DNA of 40,708 nt from an uncultured Eubacteriales bacterium (GCA_900544985.1 UQXK01000013.1:1-40708), one strand, 5' to 3'; shown: positions 32,162-40,618, counted from the first letter of the stretch. Made by a program: numbers and translations. Notes: generated by a model from the sequence alone, not told the origin.

Positions 32162-32495
32162 TATTTTTTCATCTCACATCTGACAATAGCTGCCAAACAG
32201 ACAATGTCGCTTTCTTTGATATTTTCACAGTTACTTTTTGAAAAATAATAAAAATTAAAATTTTTGGTGTATTTGAATTAAAAACATTGTAATTTCCTAA
32301 AATTTATGGTAAATTTAAAAACAAAGTGGCATATAGGAAATTACAAAACTATTCCAATCATATTGATATAGCATATGTCGGAATATGTCTTGTTACCACA
32401 AATTTTTTTCATTCCTTTCACCTATGCTCCACTTTGATTTTCGAGGTACCAGTAAGCGATTAAATTTATGAATTCTTTTAAAGGAGCTTGACCAA
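32162..32495. other. 334-base intergenic region with nested inverted repeat
   Basis: No protein gene. It contains, at 32287-32346, a perfect 13-bp inverted repeat (TTGTAATTTCCTA and its complement) that encloses a perfect 7-bp palindrome (AAATTTA-TGG-TAAATTT, 32300-32316). No T run follows, so it is not a clear terminator. The right part (32400-32480) holds the ribosome site GGAG for the next gene but no clear promoter. Confidence 0.6.
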
Positions 32496-33362
32496 ATGAG
32501 AAATTTAACGATTAAAAGAACAAAAAGTTTTGTAGCAAGTATTGTGAAAATGAAAATTTACATCGAGGACCCTACATCAAATGAAATTGTCATCAATAAT
32601 GTCCGTTGCCGAAAGATAGGAGATCTGAAAAACGGAGAAGAAAAAACCTTTCAGATAGACGAATGTTCGGCAAAGGTTTTTGTAATTGCAGATAAACTCA
32701 GCAAAAATTATTGTAACGAGTTTTATATACTTCCGGAAGGACAGGAGGACATTTTTCTTTCCGGCAAAAACAAGTTTAACCCCGCCAACGGAAATGCATT
32801 CAGATTTGACAATAATATAAACGAAGCGGTATCAGACAACCGCAAACGCGGAACACGCAAAGGTCTTGTTGTTTTTCTTGCTTCATTTTTGGCAGGACTT
32901 CTTATATTTTTTGCAGGTTATAATTTGATTTTCAATCCGGTACCCAAAGAAAAAACTTTTTCTTCCGATGAAATGACGATAACTTTGACAAATGAGTTTA
33001 AAAAAGCCGAGGCGGACGGATATATAGATGTCTATGATTCCAAAAAAATAGCGGTATTTTCTTTAAAAGAAGAATTTGCTTTATTTGATGGTCTTGAAAA
33101 CTATACGCTGAAACAATATTGCGATATGGCAATTCAGAACAACAATCTTGAATCCAGTAAAACAAAAACCTCGAACGGTCTGACATATTTTGAATATGAC
33201 TCTGTAAATCCCAATACAAACAAGACCTATCATTATTTTGTTTATGTTTATAAAACAAATGATGCATTTTGGATGGTACAATTCGCACTGTTAAAACAAA
33301 ATGCAGACAAATATGCGCCGAAAATTGCAAAATATGCAAAATCGATAGTTTTTGCAGACTGA
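32496..33362 (+). CDS. Single-span membrane protein of unknown function
   Basis: A 288-residue protein. Residues 1-110 are a beta-rich domain probably on the cytoplasmic side (short alternating strands, NGEEKTFQIDECSAKVFV). A basic stretch RKRGTRKG precedes one membrane helix at about 123-146. Residues 150-288 form an outside domain of the PsbP/DUF-like mixed type (TFSSDEMTITLTNEF, TLKQYCDMAIQNN, TYFEYDSVNPNTNKTYHYF, FWMVQFALLKQNADKYAP), a pattern seen in many Firmicutes surface proteins that resemble DUF1795-like stress domains. No catalytic motif. GGAG lies 9 bases before the ATG; a terminator follows, so it is a single-gene unit. Confidence 0.75.
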   Translation: MRNLTIKRTKSFVASIVKMKIYIEDPTSNEIVINNVRCRKIGDLKNGEEKTFQIDECSAKVFVIADKLSKNYCNEFYILPEGQEDIFLSGKNKFNPANGNAFRFDNNINEAVSDNRKRGTRKGLVVFLASFLAGLLIFFAGYNLIFNPVPKEKTFSSDEMTITLTNEFKKAEADGYIDVYDSKKIAVFSLKEEFALFDGLENYTLKQYCDMAIQNNNLESSKTKTSNGLTYFEYDSVNPNTNKTYHYFVYVYKTNDAFWMVQFALLKQNADKYAPKIAKYAKSIVFAD

Positions 33363-33392
33363 TTTTTTATAAAAACCGAAATAACACTTTCA

Positions 33393-33424
33393 CCCGAAAC
33401 TTACGGTTTCGGGGATTCTTTTTT
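33393..33424 (+). terminator. Terminator after the membrane protein gene
   Basis: CCCGAAAC and GTTTCGGG form a perfect stem with a 5-base loop; GATTC and T6 follow. Confidence 0.85.
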
Positions 33425-33522
33425 GTTTCCCGCATTTTTTAATAAACCTCACTCACAATTCCCTTTTATCAATATAATTATATCAATAATTTGTATCAAA
33501 AAACAAAAATAATCATTATATC

Positions 33523-33551
33523 TTGACTAATTATTGTAAAAATGATATAAT
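33523..33551 (+). promoter_or_regulatory. Promoter of the RRXRR-like gene
   Basis: TTGACT (33523-33528), 17-base spacer, TATAAT (33546-33551). The predicted start, about 33558, coincides with the first base of the structured leader. Confidence 0.8.
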
Positions 33552-33556
33552 AAATT

Positions 33557-33659
33557 TGCGAATCGGGGACGATACCCATCACAAAAAACATCATTCGCAG
33601 AATAAACCAATCGAAACAAGGGGGAGATACCCATAGAAAAAAACATTATTGTTGTCGAT
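33557..33659 (+). ncRNA. Tandem structured 5' leader motif (two related hairpin units)
   Basis: Two 31-base cores, 33565-33595 and 33620-33650, are alike at 25 positions without gaps, 55 bases apart. Each has GGGG..GATACCCAT with a GGG/CCC hairpin, then an A-rich run and CATYATT. Each core sits in its own outer stem, built from different bases: TGCGAAT (33557-33563) with ATTCGCA (33593-33599) for unit 1, and ATCGA plus ACAA (33610-33619) with TTGT plus TCGAT (33649-33659) for unit 2. Different bases but the same pairing suggests that structure is preserved. Unit 2 covers the ribosome site and the first codons of the gene. No Rfam-like family was recognised. Confidence 0.55.
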
Positions 33660-34274
33660 GAGCTTGGAAACGAATATGAAGCGACCTACCCTAAACGGGC
33701 AAACGGTCTTGTAAAACACGGACGGGCACGCTTCGTAGATGAAAATAAAATATGTCTTGCGTGTCCTCCGAATAAATTTTCAGAGGAGAACAAAATGAAA
33801 GATAATACATTAAAGTCAGAAAATAATCTCGAAGAAAACGCAGTATTGACAACAGAAGAAAATAATACAAATTGCGACGAAAGCGCTAAATTGACATCAA
33901 AGGAAATATTCGATAAAATCGCGGAACTGCAAAAACAGTTGACAGACAACGGATTCAACTCTCTGCACACACTTTTGACAAAAATAGATCTTCTTCTCGA
34001 AAAAGATAGCGATACCGAACAAATTGCAGAATCCTTCTCTGTTTTCAAAACAAGAGAGATCTCGTTTTTGAAAATGCTTGAAATATACCAAAAAATGTAT
34101 GAGGATATTCAAAACGAGGAAAAAATCAGACTTGTAAATAAGGCGTTCGAGAAAAACAATGAACTCATCAAAAACTCCGATCTGCCCCCGAAAGATAAAC
34201 TTTCTGCATTTATGCACGTGTCGGATCTTATTGCAGATGCTGTAAACAACATTCTTGTTCGTGATAACACATAA
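33633..34274 (+). CDS. RRXRR/PLMP-like N-terminal domain protein with helical C-terminus, apparent ATA start
   Basis: The frame open from 33606 encodes, without any ATG, GTG or TTG, a clearly protein-like segment: KNIIVVDELGNEYEATYPKR, then ANGLVKHGRARFVDENKICL and ACPP. Its plan (strand, xDxxGNxY, T-PKRAxxLVKxGRARxV, strand) resembles the RRXRR/PLMP domain at the N-terminus of IscB proteins. The best start is ATA at 33633, six bases after AGGGGGAG. The first ATG (33795) also has a ribosome site, GAGGAG, and would give 159 residues lacking this domain. From residue 55 on it is acidic, then helical (KEIFDKIAELQKQL, FLKMLEIYQKMYEDI). No RuvC or HNH part follows. Total about 213 residues. Function unknown. 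Confidence 0.6.
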   Translation: MEKNIIVVDELGNEYEATYPKRANGLVKHGRARFVDENKICLACPPNKFSEENKMKDNTLKSENNLEENAVLTTEENNTNCDESAKLTSKEIFDKIAELQKQLTDNGFNSLHTLLTKIDLLLEKDSDTEQIAESFSVFKTREISFLKMLEIYQKMYEDIQNEEKIRLVNKAFEKNNELIKNSDLPPKDKLSAFMHVSDLIADAVNNILVRDNT

Positions 34275-34285
34275 AACTTAATACA

Positions 34286-34320
34286 AAATATCCCGAGTCA
34301 AAAGACTTGGGATATTTTTA
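34286..34320 (+). terminator. Terminator of the RRXRR-like gene
   Basis: AAATATCCCGAGTC and its near-complement form a 14-bp stem (one G-T pair) with loop AAAA, followed by T5. Confidence 0.88.
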
Positions 34321-34356
34321 AGTTTCGCGCTTCCATACGACAAGAAATAAAAAGGC

Positions 34357-34385
34357 TTGACATCAACAACGGTAATTGATATACT
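34357..34385 (+). promoter_or_regulatory. Promoter of the lipid kinase-valS unit
   Basis: TTGACA (34357-34362), 17-base spacer, TATACT (34380-34385), 74 bases before the lipid kinase start. Confidence 0.8.
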
Positions 34386-34459
34386 GAATATTATATAATA
34401 ATATAATATATTACTTGCTTTTTCCCCTTTATATTTTTAACAAAATTAGAGGACGTAAA

Positions 34460-35434
34460 ATGATACATTGCTTTGTAATAAATCCCGCTGCCGGAAAAAA
34501 GCTCGATACAAATAAGCTTACCGAAAAAATAGAAGAAGCCGCAAAATCCGAAAATATAACACCGATCATCTACAAGACGACGGCGTGCAGCGATGCGATA
34601 AGATACGTTTCGGAACAGTGCCGGTTATATAATAACGAAACGGTACGTTTTTATGCGTGCGGCGGCGACGGAACGCTTAACGAAGTTGTAAACGCGGCAG
34701 TAAAATATAATAATGCAGAAGTAGCAGTGGTGCCGTTAGGCACAGGTAACGATTATGTAAAATTATTTTCAAATCCGGAATTTTTTACGGATTTCAAACG
34801 CCAGATACATGGCACGGCAAGAAAAACGGATCTTTTGAAATTCAACAATAAATATAGTATCAATATTTTGAATATCGGATTCGACTGCGCCGTCGTGCAA
34901 AAAGTCTCCGAAATAAAAACAAAGCCATGGGTGCCGAGTAATCTTGCTTATATAATGGGAGTTATATCGACTTTCTGCAAAAAATTCGGAAGCCATTATA
35001 AAATCGATTTGGACGATGAACATTTCGATGAGGAGTTCACTTTGTCGGTATTCGGAAAAGGCTCTTATTACGGCGACGGATTCAAGTCCCTGCCTCTTTC
35101 AAAGCCGGACGACGGATACATCGACGTTTGCATTGTAAAGAAAGTGTCAAGACTTACATTTATAAAAGTCATAGGCACTTACAAAAAAGGGCTCCACGCA
35201 GAAAATCTCGAAAAATTCCCGTTTATGGAATACAGAAAATGCAAAAAAATCCATTTTGAAAGCGATGAGCCCGTCGGCATATGCGCAGACGGCGAAATAA
35301 CGCTCGAAAAAACAATAGATATTGAAGTCGCCCCGCAAGCACTTGCGATATCCATTCCGCAAGGCTGCGAATTTTCTTCAATATCCGAAAACAAATCAAA
35401 CGAAAAAAATCATTTTGAATATCAGGAAGTATAA
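34460..35434 (+). CDS. Diacylglycerol kinase-family lipid kinase
   Basis: A 324-residue member of the DagK/YegS/BmrU family that phosphorylates diacylglycerol or related lipids. The N-terminal domain has IHCFVINPAAGKK and the ATP-binding FYACGGDGTLNEVVNAAVKY, then VVPLGTGNDYVKLF; the C-terminal domain has NILNIGFDCAVVQKV and GDGFKSLPLSKPDDGYIDVC. The frame opens at 34415, but ATG 34460 has AGAGGACG before it and puts the family N-terminus first. valS follows after 3 bases, so both are on one transcript. As a soluble DgkB-like enzyme it would recycle diacylglycerol made during cell-envelope polymer synthesis; the exact lipid is not certain. Confidence 0.9.
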   Translation: MIHCFVINPAAGKKLDTNKLTEKIEEAAKSENITPIIYKTTACSDAIRYVSEQCRLYNNETVRFYACGGDGTLNEVVNAAVKYNNAEVAVVPLGTGNDYVKLFSNPEFFTDFKRQIHGTARKTDLLKFNNKYSINILNIGFDCAVVQKVSEIKTKPWVPSNLAYIMGVISTFCKKFGSHYKIDLDDEHFDEEFTLSVFGKGSYYGDGFKSLPLSKPDDGYIDVCIVKKVSRLTFIKVIGTYKKGLHAENLEKFPFMEYRKCKKIHFESDEPVGICADGEITLEKTIDIEVAPQALAISIPQGCEFSSISENKSNEKNHFEYQEV

Positions 35435-35437
35435 CAG

Positions 35438-38068
35438 ATGAGAAAAGAACTTGAAAAAACATACGATCCCACAAAAATCGAAAAAGAAAACTATAAAACA
35501 TGGTGCGAACGCGGATATTTTCTCCCCAGAGAAAAAAGCTCCAAAGGCACGTACACTATCGTAATACCTCCTCCGAACGTAACAGGAAAGCTCCACATGG
35601 GACATGCCCTTGACGAAACTTTGCAGGACACGCTTGTAAGATTCAAACGTATGCAGGGCTTCTCTACTCTTTGGGTACCCGGAACGGACCATGCGGGCAT
35701 TGCAACTCAGATAAAAGTCGAAGAAGTTCTGAGAAAAGAAAAAGGACTTTCGAGATATGATCTCGGACGCGAAAAATTCACGGAACTTGTATGGGACTGG
35801 AAAAAGCAGTACGGCGGGACGATCATAAACCAGCTTAAAGCTCTCGGCTCTTCTTGCGATTGGTCGCGTGAAAGATTTACAATGGACGAAACGCTTTCCG
35901 CCGCAGTAAAAAAGGTTTTCGTTTCACTTTATAACAAAGGACTTATTTATAGAGGTTACAGAATAGCCAACTTCTGCCCGAGATGTGCAACAGCACTTTC
36001 AGACGCCGAAGTAGAATATTCCGATAAAGAAGGCTCTTTCTGGTATATAAAATACCCGGTAAAAGGCGAAGACAGTTATATTACGATAGCTACGACGCGT
36101 CCCGAAACACTTCTCGGAGATACGGCGGTAGCGGTAAATCCCGATGACGAGCGCTTCACTTCCTTTGTCGGCAAAACGCTTATTCTTCCCCTTGTCGGAA
36201 GAGAAATTCCCGTCGTTGCAGACGAATACGTCGAGAAAGACTTCGGCACGGGATGCGTCAAAATCACACCCTGCCACGACCCCAATGACTTTGAAGTAGG
36301 AAAACGCCATGATCTCGAAATGATAACCGTAATAGACAAGAGCGGAAAGATCACTGCGGAGGGCGGAAAATATGAAGGTCTTGACAGATATGAAGCGAGA
36401 AAGCAGATAGTAAAAGACCTCGAAGAACAGGGTTATCTTATAAAAGTTGAAAAATGCGCTCACAGCGTAGGTCATTGCTGCCGTTGCGGAACAGACGTAG
36501 AGCCTCTCGCTTCCCGCCAGTGGTTCGTAAAAATGGAGCCTCTTGCAAAAGAAGCGATACGCGTTGTCGAGGACGGCGAAATAAAATTCGTACCCGAACG
36601 CTTCTCCAAAATATATCTCAACTGGATGAACGGCATACACGATTGGTGTATATCGAGACAGCTCTGGTGGGGACACAGGATTCCCGCTTATTATTGCGAC
36701 GAATGCGGAGAAATCACGGCTTCGGAAACAGATGTTATCAAATGTCCTAAATGCGGCAGCACAAAAGTACATCAGGAAGAAGACGTGCTCGATACATGGT
36801 TCTCCTCTGCACTTTGGCCCTTCTCCACTCTCGGCTGGCCCGACAACGAAGCAGAAGATCTCAAAAAATTCTATCCGACAAATACCCTTGTTACGGGATA
36901 TGACATAATCACTTTCTGGGTTTCGAGAATGATAACCATGGGAATGGAAAACATGAAAGAAAAGCCTTTTTCCACTGTTTTCATTCACGGTCTTGTAAGA
37001 GATGCGCAGGGACGCAAAATGTCAAAATCTCTCGGAAACGGAATAGACCCGCTCGATATAATAGACAAATACGGCGCCGACGCCCTGCGTTTTGCCCTTC
37101 TCTCAGGCATAGCTCCCGGAAACGATATGAGATTCTCCCCGGAGAAGATAGAAGCGGCGAGAAACTTTACAAACAAGATCTGGAATGCTTCTCGTTTTGC
37201 TCTCATGAATATTCCCGAGACGCTTGAAGACACCGCACTCCCGCCTGTAACGGCCCTTCGCTTGGAGGACAAATGGATTCTCTCCGAACTCAACAGCCTT
37301 ATAGCGGAAGTCACGGAAAATCTCGAAAAATACGAACTCGGTATAGCCCTCTCCAAACTCTACGATTTCATTTGGAACGTATTCTGCGATTGGTATATAG
37401 AGGTCCTGAAACCGAGATTTTCCGAGGATTCGGAAAATGCGTGCCGCGTTCTTTCTTATGTTTTGAGAACGCTTATGGAGCTTCTCCATCCGTTTATGCC
37501 GTTTATAACGGAAACGATATGGCAGGCATTACCTCATGACGGAGAAAGCATCGTTATAACCGATTATCCCGCGTATAACGCCGATTTCTCCTATCCAGAC
37601 GAGGAAATGTCCATGGAGAGAATAATCGCCTCTGTAAGGGCTGTAAGAAACCGCCGCGCAGAGATGAATGTTGCTCCGTCCAAGAAAACAAAGATGTTTA
37701 TCGTTTCGGAAGACAAAAAAACATTCAATAATGCGTCTACTTCGTTCTTTATAAAGCTCGCAGGCGCTTCCGATGTAGAATATGTCGAAGAATATCACGA
37801 CGACAAAGCAATTCAGATAATCGCAGACCACGCCGTTATCTATATTCCTCTTGCGGAAATGGTGGATTTTGAAGCGGAAACAAAAAGACTTACTTTGGAA
37901 CGCGAAAAAATGATATCCGAAATCGAAAGAATAGATAAAAAGCTTTCGAATGCGGAATTTGTGGCAAAAGCTCCCGCCGCAGTCGTAGAAGGCGAGAAAA
38001 AGAAACGCGAAAACTACGAAGATAAACTCAAAAAAATAGAAGAATCGATTCAAAAATACAAAGCGTAA
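35438..38068 (+). CDS. valS: Valyl-tRNA synthetase
   Basis: Class I enzyme charging tRNA-Val. The 876-residue protein has PPPNVTGKLHMGHAL with the HIGH-type motif at 53-56, the KMSKS motif exactly at 527-531 (GRKMSKSLGNG), the editing domain between (TTRPETLLGDTAVAVNPDD), Cys-pair clusters (FCPRCATALS; CDECGEITASE and KCPKCGSTKV) and a C-terminal coiled-coil arm (KRLTLEREKMISEIERIDKK). Length is normal. AGGAAG precedes the ATG. It is the second gene after the lipid kinase, with no T-box leader directly upstream, unlike many Firmicutes valS genes. Confidence 0.97.
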   Translation: MRKELEKTYDPTKIEKENYKTWCERGYFLPREKSSKGTYTIVIPPPNVTGKLHMGHALDETLQDTLVRFKRMQGFSTLWVPGTDHAGIATQIKVEEVLRKEKGLSRYDLGREKFTELVWDWKKQYGGTIINQLKALGSSCDWSRERFTMDETLSAAVKKVFVSLYNKGLIYRGYRIANFCPRCATALSDAEVEYSDKEGSFWYIKYPVKGEDSYITIATTRPETLLGDTAVAVNPDDERFTSFVGKTLILPLVGREIPVVADEYVEKDFGTGCVKITPCHDPNDFEVGKRHDLEMITVIDKSGKITAEGGKYEGLDRYEARKQIVKDLEEQGYLIKVEKCAHSVGHCCRCGTDVEPLASRQWFVKMEPLAKEAIRVVEDGEIKFVPERFSKIYLNWMNGIHDWCISRQLWWGHRIPAYYCDECGEITASETDVIKCPKCGSTKVHQEEDVLDTWFSSALWPFSTLGWPDNEAEDLKKFYPTNTLVTGYDIITFWVSRMITMGMENMKEKPFSTVFIHGLVRDAQGRKMSKSLGNGIDPLDIIDKYGADALRFALLSGIAPGNDMRFSPEKIEAARNFTNKIWNASRFALMNIPETLEDTALPPVTALRLEDKWILSELNSLIAEVTENLEKYELGIALSKLYDFIWNVFCDWYIEVLKPRFSEDSENACRVLSYVLRTLMELLHPFMPFITETIWQALPHDGESIVITDYPAYNADFSYPDEEMSMERIIASVRAVRNRRAEMNVAPSKKTKMFIVSEDKKTFNNASTSFFIKLAGASDVEYVEEYHDDKAIQIIADHAVIYIPLAEMVDFEAETKRLTLEREKMISEIERIDKKLSNAEFVAKAPAAVVEGEKKKRENYEDKLKKIEESIQKYKA

Positions 38069-38073
38069 AAGAA

Positions 38074-38116
38074 AAAAACTCAGGACACTTCCATTCGGAC
38101 GGTGTCCTGAGTTTTT
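38074..38116. terminator. Bidirectional terminator between valS and the P-type ATPase gene
   Basis: A perfect 15-bp stem AAAAACTCAGGACAC with a 13-base loop; T runs on both strands serve the two convergent genes. Confidence 0.93.
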
Positions 38117-38131
38117 ATATGCTGTTATTTT

Positions 38132-39970
38132 TCAGTTTTTCACCTTTATCATGGCGCGCATGGCATTAAGCGTGGCTATTATCAGAACGCCGACATCGCC
38201 GAAGACGGCTATCCACATATTTGTAAATCCGACCGCCGTCAATATAAGAATAAGCGCCTTTACAATAAGCGAAAACCAGATGTTTTCGTGAACTATGCGC
38301 ATGGTCTTTCTTGCGATTTTTATCGCAGCAGAGATTTTTGAAGGCTTATCATCCATAAGCACTATGTCAGCCGATTCTATCGCCGCGTCACTTCCGAGAG
38401 CGCCCATGGCAATGCCCACATCAGCCCTTGAAAGCACGGGCGCGTCGTTTATGCCGTCTCCTACAAAGGCGAGCTTTCGCCCCTCTGAAAGAAGCTTTTC
38501 TACGCATTCTACCTTCTGCGCCGGAAGAAGCCCCGCATAAAATTCATCAACACCGGTCTCTCCTGATATTTTTTCGGCGACACTAACATTGTCTCCTGTA
38601 AGCATAACCGTTTTTGAAATTCCCAGTTTTTTCAGTTCCGTTATGGATTCACGTGAATCCTCTTTGATTTGGTCATTTATCACTATATGACCGAGATATT
38701 CTTTTTCCTGTGATAAATGTATAACAGTGCCAGACAAATGGCATTCATGGTATTCTGCGCCGACTTCTGCCATAAGCCTGCCGTTGCCTACATAATAGTT
38801 TTTGCCGTCTATGACCGCCGAAATTCCTTTGCCGGAAATTTCGTTTATGCTCCCTATTTTTGTTTTGTCGATATCGCCCTTATGTGCGGCAACGATAGAT
38901 TCACCGACGGGATGCGTCGAATAACTCTCTGCAAGCGCCGCTATATCTATAAGCTCTTCCTCGGAAATTTTTGACGGATGTATTGCCGTAACGGAAAAGC
39001 TTCCGCGGGTAAGCGTACCGGTCTTATCAAAAGCGACAGTATCCACCTTTGAAAGAACTTCAAGATAATTTGCGCCCTTTATAAGTATACCGTCGCGGGA
39101 CGCTCCGCCTATTCCTCCGAAAAATGAAAGAGGAACCGAAACAACAAGCGCGCACGGACAGGAAACGACAAGGAAAATAAGGGCTCTGTTTATCCATACA
39201 GACCAATCCCCCGCAAATAGAGGCGGAACAACAGCAAGCAAAATCGCCGATATAACAACCACGGGAGTATAATACCTTGCAAACTTTGTTATAAAATTCT
39301 CAGCTTTTGCTTTCTTTTCGGAAGAATTTTCAACAAGCTCCAAAATCTTCGAAACAGTGCTTTCGCCATACGTGCTTTCGGTTCTTATATATATGGCGCC
39401 CGAAAGATTGATCGTACCGCTTATAACTTTATCGCCTTTTTTCTTGTCGACAGGCAGGCTTTCCCCCGTGAGAGCAGCTGTATTTACCGATGTTTCCCCA
39501 TCAATTATCTCGCCGTCAAGCGGAATTTTTTCTCCGGGACGTACAACAATAGTTTCACCTATTGACACTTCTTCCGGAGATACATTGTTCTCTTTTCCGT
39601 CTCTTATAACATTTGCAAAATCGGGACGTATATCCATAAGAGCGGCAATGGATTTTCTGCTTTTGCCCACCGCTATCCCTTGGAAAAGTTCGCCTATCTG
39701 ATAAAATATCATTACGGCGGAAGCTTCGGGATATTCACCTGTTGCAAATGCGCCGATAGTAGCTATCGCCATAAGAAATTTTTCATCGAATATCTGACCG
39801 TGAAATATATTTCTAAGAGCGCTCCAAAGCACATCATATCCTATAACAAGATAAGGAACTATAAACAATAACAATCTGTAAATACCGTCAACAGGTATAA
39901 AATAAACAACAAAAGACAATACGATAGCACTTATTATACGTATAAGAGTTTTTTTCTGTCTTGCAGTCAT
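38132..39970 (-). CDS. Heavy-metal translocating P1B-type ATPase (CadA/ZntA-like)
   Basis: A 612-residue ion pump. It has the actuator motif NTAALTGESLPVDK, the membrane metal motif VVSCPCALVVSVP (CPC), the phosphorylation site AFDKTGTLTRG, the HP motif YSTHPVGESIV, and the hinge GDGINDAPVLSRADVGIAMG. CPC with a late Lys/Asp-containing helix (GVLIIATLNAMRAM) fits the zinc/cadmium/lead group better than copper. It has no fused N-terminal metal-binding domain; that domain is encoded separately 11 bases upstream. GAGGTG lies before the ATG. It is the last gene of the arsR-HMA-ATPase operon, so export is presumably induced by the metal sensed by the ArsR protein. Confidence 0.92.
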   Translation of the reverse strand: MTARQKKTLIRIISAIVLSFVVYFIPVDGIYRLLLFIVPYLVIGYDVLWSALRNIFHGQIFDEKFLMAIATIGAFATGEYPEASAVMIFYQIGELFQGIAVGKSRKSIAALMDIRPDFANVIRDGKENNVSPEEVSIGETIVVRPGEKIPLDGEIIDGETSVNTAALTGESLPVDKKKGDKVISGTINLSGAIYIRTESTYGESTVSKILELVENSSEKKAKAENFITKFARYYTPVVVISAILLAVVPPLFAGDWSVWINRALIFLVVSCPCALVVSVPLSFFGGIGGASRDGILIKGANYLEVLSKVDTVAFDKTGTLTRGSFSVTAIHPSKISEEELIDIAALAESYSTHPVGESIVAAHKGDIDKTKIGSINEISGKGISAVIDGKNYYVGNGRLMAEVGAEYHECHLSGTVIHLSQEKEYLGHIVINDQIKEDSRESITELKKLGISKTVMLTGDNVSVAEKISGETGVDEFYAGLLPAQKVECVEKLLSEGRKLAFVGDGINDAPVLSRADVGIAMGALGSDAAIESADIVLMDDKPSKISAAIKIARKTMRIVHENIWFSLIVKALILILTAVGFTNMWIAVFGDVGVLIIATLNAMRAMIKVKN

Positions 39971-39981
39971 GGTTTATCACC

Positions 39982-40200
39982 TCAAAGCTTAACTTTGCAA
40001 TCCGGCTCTACCTTTTTTATGGTTTTCACAACTTTTTTCATAATATCGTCGAAAACAGTATCATCTGCTTCAATAGTCATTTTTTGTGAAATAAAGCTTA
40101 CATTGACGCTTTCAACGCCGTCTATTTTGGCAATAGCCTCCTCCATTTTGCGTGCGCAGTTTGCGCAGTCAAGATCTTCGAGAACAAATGATTTTTTCAT
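39982..40200 (-). CDS. Stand-alone heavy-metal-associated (HMA) domain protein
   Basis: A 72-residue ferredoxin-like metallochaperone domain: FVLEDLDCANCARKMEEAIA with the CxxC metal site at residues 13-16, then IDGVESVNVSFISQKMTIEA. The DCANCA version is typical of zinc/cadmium ATPase domains. In many CadA proteins this domain is the N-terminus of the pump; here it is a separate polypeptide, 11 bases before the pump gene. It probably hands metal to the ATPase. GGAGG lies before the ATG. Confidence 0.9.
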   Translation of the reverse strand: MKKSFVLEDLDCANCARKMEEAIAKIDGVESVNVSFISQKMTIEADDTVFDDIMKKVVKTIKKVEPDCKVKL

Positions 40201-40212
40201 AATAATCCTCCG

Positions 40213-40557
40213 TTATTTATCATTTTTTTCTATAAGATGTTCAAATCCCTGTGCTATTATAGAGCGAACATGATCATCTGAAAGAAAATAGTAGATGGTC
40301 TTTCCCTCACGTCTGTTTCCGACGAGATTTGCGTCTTTTAAAATTTTCAACTGATGAGATATAGCCGACTGCGTCATACCGAGAAGCTCACTTATAGCGC
40401 ATACGCACATTTCCGATTCAAAAAGAGAAAAAAGAATCTTTACCCTTGTCATATCTCCGAAGATTTTAAAAAGGTCCGATAAATCGCAAAGAAGTTCATC
40501 TACCGGCAGCTCATGTTTCACCTTATCAAGTATGTCTTTGTGATCATGTTGTGTCAT
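40213..40557 (-). CDS. ArsR/SmtB family metal-sensing repressor (CadC-like)
   Basis: A 114-residue winged helix repressor. The recognition helix region is ISELLGMTQSAISHQLKILK followed by the wing NRREGKTIYYFL; SEMCVCAISELL holds the CxC that in CadC-type proteins forms the thiolate metal site in alpha-3, and the His-rich N-terminus (TQHDHKD) could complete it. Cd(II), Zn(II) or Pb(II) are the likely inducers. It is the first gene of the operon and its start codon lies inside one of two operator-like repeats, so it should repress itself and the pump. Confidence 0.92.
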   Translation of the reverse strand: MTQHDHKDILDKVKHELPVDELLCDLSDLFKIFGDMTRVKILFSLFESEMCVCAISELLGMTQSAISHQLKILKDANLVGNRREGKTIYYFLSDDHVRSIIAQGFEHLIEKNDK

Positions 40558-40618
40558 ATGATTCTCCGTTCATATTTATTTACATTCATATGATAATCCA
40601 TTCATGTGTTTTTGTCAA
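40555..40618 (-). promoter_or_regulatory. Promoter and duplicated operator of the arsR-HMA-ATPase operon
   Basis: TTGACA (40613-40618), 17-base spacer, TATCAT (40590-40595) on the minus strand. Two 19-base direct copies, at 40555-40573 and 40587-40605, read CATATGAT-2-TCC-1-TTCAT and differ at three positions; they start 32 bases apart (about three helical turns). Each is itself an imperfect dyad, CATATGA facing TCAT(A/G)T. One covers the -10 box and spacer, the other the arsR start codon, as expected for ArsR autoregulation. Confidence 0.8.

Noticed and set aside
33557..33650. Guanidine-II (mini-ykkC) riboswitch, because of tandem GGG/CCC hairpins
   Set aside because: Only the first loop contains ACGA, the second reads GAGATA, and outer stems are not part of that class.
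35200..35437. T-box leader for valS
   Set aside because: valS starts 3 bases after the lipid kinase gene, leaving no room for a leader.
35999..36988. A 329-codon minus-strand open frame
   Set aside because: Shadow of valS, which shows all synthetase motifs on the other strand.
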